A stretch of DNA of 64,000 bases. Origin: Isoetes taiwanensis (taxonomy: Eukaryota > Streptophyta > Lycopodiopsida > Isoetales > Isoetaceae). Numbering within the stretch: the stretch's first letter is position 1; each line of letters starts with the position of its first letter. The stretch is from assembly GCA_021234155.1 (NCBI GenBank), contig JAJEKV010000085.1:1622896-1686895 (forward strand), given 5' to 3'. Position numbers and translations under genes: made by a program. The notes under the pieces were generated by a model, which saw nothing but the letters and a program-made list of their open reading frames with translations, searched no databases and was not told the DNA's origin. Of this stretch, positions 20,250-29,689 are shown in pieces.

Positions 20250-21480
20250 ATAGCAATAATAAAATGCTTGAGAAGAGTACCAAAGATCACTATCTACACA
20301 TAAGGAAAAAATGAAAGTTAGGAAGAAAGTTCAATAAAGAAAGTTTGTGTGTTACCAGGCAGTTACAACGTATGAGTTGGATTGTGAAAACCAACAAAGC
20401 CTAAGCGCCCGAAATGGGATTTGATTTAAAGTTGGTCAATTATACGGCATGATAGGGCTAGAATCAGAGATAAGCAGTCCGCCGAACCAAGCTTAGAAGC
20501 GGATATAGATCCAAATGAACCAACTAGTTCGGCTTCATTCTCCTGCTTCCAAACAATAAATATCATTTTTGCCAAACCGAGAAGGGAGGATGACCTCTGG
20601 TTCAAGGACGGACCACCACAAAAACGTTTTGGAAGGTTCGTTAACTTCAAATCTTTAGAAGAACTTCCTGAACTACAAGAGGGAGCATTTCCTCGCGACC
20701 GGTACACGGAGATTACAGACATCACACATCTGCTTAACAAACCCACCTCTTGGGGACAACGTGGTCATTTTTGCCTTCCCAGAAAAGTCTTGTCTTGTCC
20801 AAAGACCGCCATGGAGCCTTGCCGCCACCCTTCGCTTCAAGAAATCGACGTCGGTTTTACCGCCCAGGTTCTGAGAAATAGGAGGTTTTAGTAGTTACCG
20901 GATATCCTAGGGATATTCAAGAATATACCTAGGATATGCCAAAAGCCCACATAAACAAGGGTTTGCCCCCCTAGGGGCAACCCAAAAATAGAAGAAGCAT
21001 TAACTTTCTGATTTTATTCATATTCATAAACTATATTGTCTGATATCTTGCAGATATAACACACAAGCCAAGTCGGACTAACTTCATCCACTTGTTTACA
21101 ACTGCTCCTCCAGTAGGTCCTCCTAGCAAGATAAGTGGGAGCGACAAGGCCTGATCGTCCTCGACATCTTTTGGTTTGATTTCATGATGCTCTCAGCCGT
21201 CTACATATTCTTCAGCATGGTAACCATCTCAAAGGGACTAGTTTTTCAATACAAAAGGACCTCTCTCCTCTTCAATTGTGTAAAGGTAAGGAGGAATTTT
21301 GCAAGGTCAGGGCAAGCTGTCTGCAAAAGAAATGGGCAGTGTACAGCGGACGCGCACCAATCATTCTAGATCAATGGCCTTCCAATCCTTGGACTAGCTA
21401 TGTCTAGATAATTTAAGTAGCACAAAATTACCATAGCATTAGCATTATTTGTTTCTTTATACTTTTTGGGCTTTCATGCC
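20250..21480. other. No gene recognised
   Basis: An open minus-strand stretch (20746-20426, 106 codons) has no recognisable motif and no good start. The rest is AT-rich. Nothing resembling the remaining THO3 exons was found. Confidence 0.3.
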
Positions 21481-21487
21481 TGCTTGT

Positions 21488-21639
<152 letters not shown>

Positions 21640-21689
21640 CTGCTCCATCATCAACCTCCATGACAACATCACATTCTAGTTGAGCATGG

Positions 21690-22960
21690 TAAATTTTTTG
21701 AACTTTCTCAATTAGTTATTTGTAGATATTGTGATAAAATATCATGAACTAGCTCTTGTTGTATGATATGAAAATCTAATAGCTATTCAATGCAAAATTT
21801 AGTTTTTTTTCTACATGAGCTCCACTTTGCTGCATGAGTCCTCAATGCAAGAATAATGTCCACTTTTATACAATGCGATTCAAGTTCCATTCTATTGGGA
21901 CACTAGTAGCTTAATAGGACCTTCCAAGATAATTATTTACCTAGCAATTTTAAATTGGCGAGAATACCTATCAGACCATAAAATATGCCTATTCGCATTG
22001 GCACCTTTTTTTTGAAGGAATACAACATGTATGTTTAAGCAGTGCTATACAAACAATACATCATGATCTCTATCATTATATATGTAAGAATGAGTTTTCT
22101 TAAGAATCTTTCTTTCAACATCTATAACACCTGAAGCAGCATGCCTAGTATTATGTATGTATGTGACATGTACGAGAATGGTGCACTGGTCATTTCTCCA
22201 ATGCAAGCTTTGAATTTCTTGCTGAATTTTTAAAGTGTAATTCTCGGTGAAGTCAATAACAGAAATTATTGTACCTACGGGGAATGTAGCTAAACATTCC
22301 CTTATCCGGCTTCATAATTATAAGGGATAAAATCTTTGAGCACACTTTCAGCATGTTGCAGTAAAATCAAAGTGCTGGTTGTTTTGTAGACTATTTTAGT
22401 AACTTGCTTCCTGACATTTTTGAAGCCCTCTTTGTCATTAGGTTCTTGAATAATGTCGTGACATGCAGTATAACAAAATTAGTAACCACTAATAAAAGCA
22501 ACGTGAATTATATAATTGAACGACACTCTCAAGCATACACAAATTCGTCTTCTCGTTGGGACAAAAAGGAAGATTTGAGAGCAACACTTTTACAATCTAG
22601 CAATAAACATTTATGATCAGATCATTCCTCAACATTAGACATTGCACAAACCCGGACTTCTCCAGAATTCACTAGTTGAATTGTAAGTGCATTTCTTGGC
22701 AACACAATCTTGCCTAGCTTCGCACACTGCGCATTTGCAATTGCACATGTATCCTGCCATCATTTCTCACTTTGTTAATTGCTTGCTAATGTAGTCCATT
22801 TCCATGTGATAGACATAACAACTTGAAACAAGCTTGAAACAATTGCAATGATATGTTAAGTTCATGATGATCTTGTTGGAATATATGATGCAATAATATT
22901 AGACATATGTTAGCATCTGATATAAATACATCAGCACACAAATCTAAAGTAATTCTATAA
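21690..22960. other. AT-rich DNA, no gene recognised
   Basis: No domain or repeat with another copy in the window. A T-rich run with ttgaaggaatacaac near 22005 could be a LINE-like poly(A) end on the minus strand, but there is no supporting coding sequence. Confidence 0.3.
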
Positions 22961-22964
22961 AGAA

Positions 22965-23960
22965 GTAGATTTCTTACCCGTGTCTCATCAAGAAAATACA
23001 AAGGATGAAGAAAATTGATATATCTTGCAATCCATATCTTGAGAACATCCTTTTTATTGGATGAAATCCTTGTATTCTATATCCAATCCTTTGATAGTTT
23101 ATCAGATCTTTCCCTTCTTGTGCATATAAACCACGGTCCATCTTCTTGTTCGATATATACTCTCCTACTATTTGCAGTGCTTACTAAGTTTCTATTAACA
23201 TTAAGAGTTTAAGAACGATTAGTGTTAAGATCCATGGCATAAAGCATTTATTGCTCTTAGGGCATCAACCTTTCTCTGTATTTATGTGTTTCTAAAGATA
23301 CACAACCTTTCTTAATGGTTTAAAATATGAGATGTCACCTTCATGAAAACTATTTACCTTCAACATTATTTGTTACCTCGACTTTGTCCTCGGGATGAAA
23401 TTCTTTGCAGAAATCTTGTACAAATTTATTATAGTCATCAGCAATCTTCTTTGTCAATTGTTGCTTTCTTTGGGTATTGAGACGATGATACTTTGGATTT
23501 TTTGAATTTTCTTTATCTGCACGACAAACATCAATGTTTCGATTCTATCTCTGAATTTAATTCCTCTCTGCCTGAAGTCTTTTCGTTTTCACCTTGTAAT
23601 TGCGATTCATCGATACAATTGAGTGGTGGTATTTCTTTATTCACTTCATAGGCTTCCTCACCCATAGTAGCATGTCCATGCCGCTGCATGTCAAATCTAG
23701 CTTCATCTACAAATGCAAATTCAAGCTCATGTACATGAAAATCTTCCAAACTTTGCCCATTAGAAATTGAATTTGCTATATTGGAGCACATAGCAGAGAA
23801 TTCAATAATCTTTCTTTGGTTATCATGCAAACCAGAAAGCAACTCTTTTGGATCATACTACACACCAAGTTTTGCTATGGAGGCAACAAAAGATTTCTCC
23901 CACTCAAACGACATTGAAAATTTTGCAAAATCGAATACAATAATTGTATTACGCTTTTGA
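22965..23960 (-). pseudogene. Unidentified decayed gene, possible exons
   Basis: The minus strand has an open stretch from about 23960 to 23531 with gene-like acidic sequence (SFEWEKSFVASIAKLG; ELLSGLHDNQRKIIEFSAM; DEARFDMQRHGHATMGEEAY), interrupted by one TAG at about 23866. A second piece at 23045-22979 (YINFLHPLYFLDETR) ends exactly at a GTAAG donor. I do not recognise the protein. It could be a dead host gene or part of an unclassified transposon. Confidence 0.35.
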
Positions 23961-24059
23961 GATAAATTTTCTCTCACTTTTCATGACCCTAAAAGAAAAT
24001 ATATTTCAAAACACAATCTGGCCTAAAACATCTTGGGTTGATGATATGACCATTTGGAT

Positions 24060-25181
24060 CGATCTTGCGGACCGGGTTTAAGAAGAGAATGGCGAGTAAA
24101 ATTCTACACTTGAAGTGAATGTTGACAGCTCTAAATGGCACAAAAAAGCACTTTTAAGCACGTATGTCCTAGATGTGCTAATTTCTACTCCTAGCATTTT
24201 TTCACCCTATATAGATTTTTTCATTCTGGATAACAAAAATAGTCATTTTTATCGCAATTTTGATCTTCATTCTATAAAGCGATGGCCAAAAAAGATGGGG
24301 TTCCCAATTCAATATGATGTGGATCTATGTCACAATTGCTTCATGCTGCTAAGATCAATTTCTTCCTCGGCTATAATAGTGATGGTTTTATTTCCTCAAA
24401 ACTCTTTGATGATCCTGATTATTGGAAATTTCGATGGCACAGTGTCACATTTTCTAGGATAAGAATTTTGCACATGCCCGAGCACATAACTTAGAATATC
24501 TTTGAATTGAAGAAAGCTGATATAGAAATGCCATTCTAGAGATCATGAATAAGTGGTTCTGCCAAGGCCAAATTGTTAATGTCACTACTACGTATCATGG
24601 GAGTCTGGGAATTACAAGGTGTGTTTGGGTTGTAGCTCAGAATGCTGCTGCTATGAACAGGTTAATTAAGCAATTTTTGGAGTGGAAAGATGCAAAGCCA
24701 TCTGGGTATATGTTAATTTGCAAGGTTTTGAAGGATTAAAATTGCATTATTTTAATGGGATGGTGGGTTACTGCCTTAAGGATATCAAAAAATCATACCA
24801 TAAATATGCTTTCCAGCATAAGCAGCGTGGAAGGAAAGCGGCTTTATACTATGTATGGCACTGGAGGCCTCAAGAGGAATGTTGTCCGTGATCACACGAA
24901 CTTGATTTCTAAAGTGATCTTCTTCAGAAATTATCAGGTAAGTGGTAGGTTGAATCCTGATTTGATTTACATTGTTATTGAAATAATTAGTACATGTACC
25001 TTCTCCTTCTCCACTGCTTGGATAATCCCGGGCAATTCTGCTTATATTCAAAAGAATCGTGTCCATGCTGCACAGAGAATTGCTTATAAACCCCGCGTTG
25101 CTTCTGCTACAGATGTGGCATGTGTTATTTATGGCTCAGGTGAGGGCATCAATGTAACGGGCCCATGGTAGACCGCTCGAG
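24060..25181 (+). pseudogene. HUH/Rep-type endonuclease gene, copy A, cut by a gypsy element
   Basis: The plus strand carries pieces collinear with copy B (37968-39445): an AAMN-LIKQF block, a stretch ending LHYFNGMVGYCLKD (24739-24786), then GRLNPDLIYI, a TAWIIPG box (about 25015) and VIYGSGEGINVTGP up to 25170. GYCLKD provides the Y-x-x-K tyrosine motif of HUH replication initiators (motif III, Tyr codon 24769-24771). The region where motif II should lie (about 24605-24625) reads WELQGVF in one frame, with both His replaced. Three or more frameshifts make it non-functional. The family name is inferred from motifs: Replitron-like HUH transposons or CRESS-type Reps. The reading is interrupted at 25181 by the LTR element, and similar sequence resumes at 36301. 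Confidence 0.55.
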
Positions 25182-25779
25182 TGTTTGGGGTCTGGGTTCG
25201 GGAACTCCTGCAAGACAGCCCTCTGTGAGGACCCTTGGATCAAATAGGAGAATCCGGTAGCTGTGTCACGCAGGATTTGCAAAAGAACAAAAGGAAAGAA
25301 AAAGAGAGAAGAGAAAAGAAAAGACAAATGAGAACACAATAATGAGAACAGAACTCCTTGATATCAATGAAGATACATGAGATCTCTCAATAGAGAGAAA
25401 AACAGAGTGGAGACAAGAACCAAAAACTCATCTAGCTCTCGAATGCTAGCTCTACTCATATATATAGTACAATGGCCTTTGGCCCAATATAGATACTCTG
25501 TCAGATCTTGGTGCCGACTCCTGGAAGGAGGCCTGATTTGCAGGAATGTTGGCGGTGCCTCTTGAGGTGCCTAAAATTACGCTGATGCTGACGCTGACGG
25601 CCTGTCACTTGTCTGTTCTCTGCCGCTTCTTTGGCGTGGGCGTGGCCTTCTGCGTGGCCTTCTGCTGGGTCTTCTGCGGGGCTTTTGATGGCTGACCTGG
25701 ACCTGACTGTGGCTCCTTGTTCTTGACCTGGTCCGAGGTGTGCATGAATAGTCCTGTACCAGGACGTACAGGACTAACA
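25182..25779 (-). repeat. 3' LTR of gypsy element 1
   Basis: About 598 bp, running TGTTTGGGGTC...GGACTAACA on the plus strand. It matches 35720-36300 along its whole length, including ATATATAGTACAATGGCC and TTGGTGCCGACTCCTGG. The GC-rich imperfect repeats near 25640-25690 (GGCGTGGCCTTCTGC) are shorter in the other LTR. Confidence 0.9.
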
Positions 25780-25796
25780 CTCCCCCCCCACCAAAC
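25780..25796 (-). promoter_or_regulatory. Polypurine tract of gypsy element 1
   Basis: The minus strand reads GGTGGGGGGGGAG immediately before the 3' LTR start TGTTAG. This is the expected plus-strand primer site for reverse transcription and fixes the element's orientation. Confidence 0.8.
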
Positions 25797-25799
25797 GAC

Positions 25800-28791
25800 A
25801 CTCAGGGATGAGAAAAGAGGGAAGAGTCTCTGGAGGTGGAAACCCAACAACTTGAAAGTCATCCTGCCGTGTATGAGGGCGGTTGCCAGAGTGATAGCTG
25901 GCAATAAGGTCTTGTCGGGCCGTGAGAGCTTCAGGAGTGTTGAGACCTATTGCGGGATGAGCGTCAATGAGAACCCCAGAGTGGACCATCTCTTCAAGGG
26001 CACGGTGTGCTTCAGCAGGGACAAACTGACATTCCATGAGAAGGCAGGTCTGAAGGCCGAAGGCACTGACGCTGGCATTCGGGTTGCAATAATAGATAGG
26101 ACGATGTCTGGCAAGAGAGCTCAACAGACAGAAGGCACTTTAAAGCAGCACAAAAACCTACTTGGCGGTGAACAGATGGATCCGGGGAGGTGGCAGCACG
26201 CTCCAAAAAGAGATCAAGGCCAGAGACAGCTTGAGTGGGCGTCTGCCAACCACGCTCAATAGGGACGTAGATTCAATTTTCAGTGTGCTCCAAAGTAGCG
26301 CCATTCTCCCAATTAGAGCGTCGAACAAAACGCGGATCCCATCGAAGATCTGTGGAGATCTGAGGAGGAGTCCACCCAGCGTGGCCTTCCAGGACCTTAG
26401 TCCAAAAGGGAAGACGCCAGTCGGAGGTGAGATATCTGGGGCATGGAGGTGCACCCAAGGAAACATACGGAGATTGAACTGTGCCTGTGGGCGTGGGCTG
26501 CTAGGCCTGTTCCCTGAATTCGCAAACAAGGTCTGCATCAAGGGCACGACACCACTGGTCCCAATCAGAGCCTGAGAGCATGTTATAAACTGGAGGTGAG
26601 ACCCAACCCGTGGGTATAGTCTGACTGTCCAGAAAGGCACGCAGTGTGTTGTAGCCATCCAGGTGCTGCAAGTAAATCTGGGCAAACAGAAGATCCTCCG
26701 GATGTGCTAAATTTTTGCGCACCTGTTCGAGTGTCTCGGCTTGCCAGAGAGGTAGAAGATGGGCAAGCTCAGGCATGTACGCCGTGCTGAAAGTGTTGGT
26801 TTGAGCATGATCCTGTAAATACGGGTTGTTTTATTAACAACCAGTGAGCATGAGGATTGCCTTGAAAAACTCGATGAGCGTCATCCAAGAATTTATCATG
26901 TGTATCAGCCAGATAAAAATCATGAAAAATATAAACCATAGGCTGAACAACACGGAAGATGACCAAATCGGAATCTTCACAGTGGAGTTGATCAAAGACT
27001 AATAGGACACAGACTAAGCCTTTGTCTTCAATGGAAAGGTCCGGCCAGATCCTGAGAAAATCAGCACTGCCCAGGGGCGCATTAAGCTTACCATTGGCCG
27101 AATACCACTTGAGAAGAAAAAGATGGCGTCGGGCAACCACATAATCCAAATAACTGGAAGGTGTAAAAAAGTCTTGAGGGATGCGGAAAGCAAGATCAAT
27201 ATAGGTCTCATGTTGGTTCTGAGCCTCTTCTGCTGATTGAACAGCCTGTTGGAGTTGATGCTCTAAATCACAGATCTGATTTTCTTCGTCAGCAAGGAGA
27301 CGGGACTGATCACGGAACTTTCTGTGAGAGAGCGTGGCCTGTGAAGAGGAAGGTACTTGAGTGGAGTGTTGAAGCCGAAGAGTTGCTATTTCTGTATCAT
27401 CAATGATCTTCTGTTTCTGAGCTTCAATGAGTTGAGTCTGTAGAGGCTTGACCTGATTTTCGAGCGTGGAAAGTTGGTCTTCGAAAGTGCGTGGAGCTAT
27501 TTGTTGTAATTCTGAGAGAGCTCCGTGTATAATGTTTGGAGATCAGCAAGGAATTTATCCTTGTCTGCAAGGAGGTTATCCTTGGCCTTGATGGTAGCCA
27601 ACAATTCTTCAATAGTTGACTGTAATTGAGCCTGTTGATCAGCGAGCGGCTAGTCCTTTCTTGTTCTGCCTTGAGAGATTCACGGGCCTGTAAAAGAGCC
27701 TCATGCTTTTCTTGAAGACTATCTTCGAGAGATTGAATTTTGACAGTGGCGGCCTGAAAATCTCTATGAAGTGCTTCCGTGGTTTCCATGTACCGTTCAT
27801 GAAGGTTTCCTGAGAGTCTTGAAGCTTGAGCATGACGGCTTGGACATCTTGTTGATATTGATAAAGGGTCTGTCGGGAGGGTGGATGTGCAGGGCACGTT
27901 TGTCGATTAGACTGTGACGCCTGAGAAACATGGTGAGAACTTGAGTGCACAGTTTCGGTGGAGGAAGAGGAGACGGTCACAACAGGTTCTTGGTTTTGAA
28001 CATGACGAGGGGAGGGAAGGCCGGGGGCGGAAGTCTCTGCATGAAGAGTTGGATCGACAGGAATGGGATTGGAGGGCTGTTTTGTGGAGGCTTGAGACGT
28101 GGTATGTTGATGAGTGGGAGAACCTTGACTAGGGAGGGGAAGACAATGATGGAGGATGGCCTGTAAGTGAGCACCGATGGCAGTTTCAAGGCCCGAAGAG
28201 GGGGTTGCGCGAAGGCGATCAATTTCACGAAGAAGGCGGAGGAACAAAATTTGAGGCCAATCAATAGAATGAGTGGAGTGGATGGCCAAGATAACAATGT
28301 TGAAGAACTGTTTATTGATGTGGGTGTTTTGATGGAATACCCATAGAACTTACGCCACATGAATTTGACAAAAGTATCATGGGATTTGGCAATGTTCGTG
28401 AGACGATGGGTGTTGGCCTGATAAGGAAGTTGGCCATACTTGGCAACATCCCGTTCTTGTAAAGCAGCCCAAGATAAAGAAGGCTTGCGAATAGGTAACT
28501 GGAATACCTGAGAAAGAAGAACTGGAGTGAGCAGAATATCCGTCTGATCGACTCTTGTGGCGTAACCAGCCGTGGTGTTGACCATATGAGCAACAAACTG
28601 TCTGAGTTGGTCCGGATTTGGCGCAGGGAGTTCCTGCCTGGAGAATTCAACCCGTGGCGTTCTGCAACTTTTCGACTTGGACCTTCCAGGGGATCGCGAA
28701 AGGTGGGAGTGGAAAAACTAACAGACTCAAAAAGAGCTTGATCCCTGGGAGCGATGACTTGAAGAGTTGGAAACTTTGGGGAAGCGGCCAT
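25800..28791 (-). pseudogene. Extra ORF between pol and 3' LTR (gypsy element 1)
   Basis: Starting at an ATG (28791, MAASPKFPTLQVIAPRDQ) after a pyrimidine-rich leader, gene-like sequence continues to the 3' LTR through about six frame changes, for a protein of roughly 950-1000 residues. Visible parts: an N-terminal domain with WAALQERDVAKYGQLPYQ and FVKFMWRKFYG; a helical block with FLRLLREIDRLRA; a Ser/Thr/Gln/Pro-rich linker (about 28150-27900); a long coiled coil (EEKHEALLQARESLKAEQE; about 27780-27250); and a globular C-terminal part (WPDLSIEDKGLVCVLLVFD; SGSDWDQWCRALDADLV). I recognise no enzyme motif. The N-terminal half loosely recalls the putative plant transposon protein domain found in some plant gypsy elements. 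Position after pol is that of env-like or accessory ORFs. Confidence 0.6.
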
Positions 28792-29255
28792 GGTAAGAAT
28801 CAGAGGAAAAGAAACCAGAGAGCGGATGAAAGGAAGCCGGAGGGCGGAGAGCAGAAGAGGAAGGTGAAGGGAGGCGAAAAGATGTTAGGGCTTACAACTA
28901 TGGCGAAGGGGCATGATGAGAATGGAAAAGGAGCCGTTGATGTGGCCAGATGGCAACAGATCCGAAGAGGACGCTTGAAGAGCAAAATTTTGGCTAAGTC
29001 CCCCAGTAGGGAAGGAAAACAATTGAACGGTGGAGATTGAGCATGAATGAATGGTGGGATTGGACAGCTGAACGAAGGTACGAATAATAATGACAGACGG
29101 GCATAAAAGGAAAGGATAACATTTAATGCAGGCAACTCGAAGTAGGATATCATAAAAAGGAATTGTCAGACAGTACCATGGCTAGATATGCGGCGGGAGA
29201 ACAGATTCTGGATTTAGAAAGAGCCTTGCATTGCAACCACATTAGCAATTTTGTG

Positions 29256-29298
29256 ATTGGTCCACGTCGGCAGAGCTCCAAGCGGTTGGGCTATATAA
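29256..29298 (+). promoter_or_regulatory. TATA box and CCAAT-like element, antisense to the gypsy element
   Basis: The plus strand has gattggtccacg (inverted CCAAT at 29256-29260) and ctatataag (TATATAA, 29292-29298), spaced about 32 bp. An ATG follows 40 bp after the TATA box (29338). This arrangement is a textbook core promoter, but it points against the retrotransposon's own direction. The region also lies upstream of the extra sense ORF at 28791, so it could act as a divergent promoter. Confidence 0.45.
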
Positions 29299-29337
29299 GA
29301 CGAGCAGTGGTCGGAGCTGAGACACCAGTTTGCAACG

Positions 29338-29523
29338 ATGGAGCAGGAGTGTACTATGCCACAAAACTGCCAAGAGTGGGTGACTTGTAAGATGAACGCC
29401 CTTGACCTCTGGAAATGCCGCAACCACGACATCCCGATGGACGGCTGGTGTGGCGAAGGCGGAGCATCCCGACCCTTTAACGAACGCCATGGAGGTGGTG
29501 GTGCATCTGCACTGGGATCCTGA
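29338..29523 (+). CDS. Small Cys-rich antisense ORF inside gypsy element 1
   Basis: A plus-strand ORF of 61 codons starting at the first ATG after a TATA box. The product has five Cys in the first 38 residues (spacing C-x5-C-x5-C-x9-C-x10-C), with CQEWVTCK, LWKCRNHD and DGWCGEGG, and a Gly/Ala/Ser-rich tail. There is no signal peptide or recognised domain. It lies between pol and the extra sense ORF, where no sense coding is apparent. Antisense ORFs between pol and 3' LTR are known from Tat-lineage gypsy elements, which makes it worth listing, but 61 codons may be chance. Confidence 0.3.
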   Translation: MEQECTMPQNCQEWVTCKMNALDLWKCRNHDIPMDGWCGEGGASRPFNERHGGGGASALGS

Positions 29524-29689
29524 GCAAAACCTCTACCATGTCCTCTGCATAACCTCTGCTCCAAACCCGGAGTAGGGGTCCTTTTTTAACGTAGGATTTT
29601 GTAAATAGGGCTCAGCCCATAATCAGATGTATATGGGCAATGCCCACCTTTTGTTTTTCGCACATAAGATAATATAAATATGCTGCTAG

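Noticed and set aside
24115-24462. 115-codon plus-strand ORF as a separate gene
   Set aside because: No domain. Another frame over the same bases (SSKLFDDPDYWKFRWHSV) looks more gene-like and is probably the upstream part of Rep copy A, but neither can be shown.
25717-26262. A 181-codon plus-strand ORF at the 3' LTR
   Set aside because: It crosses the LTR border and polypurine tract and opposes the extra ORF; no domain.
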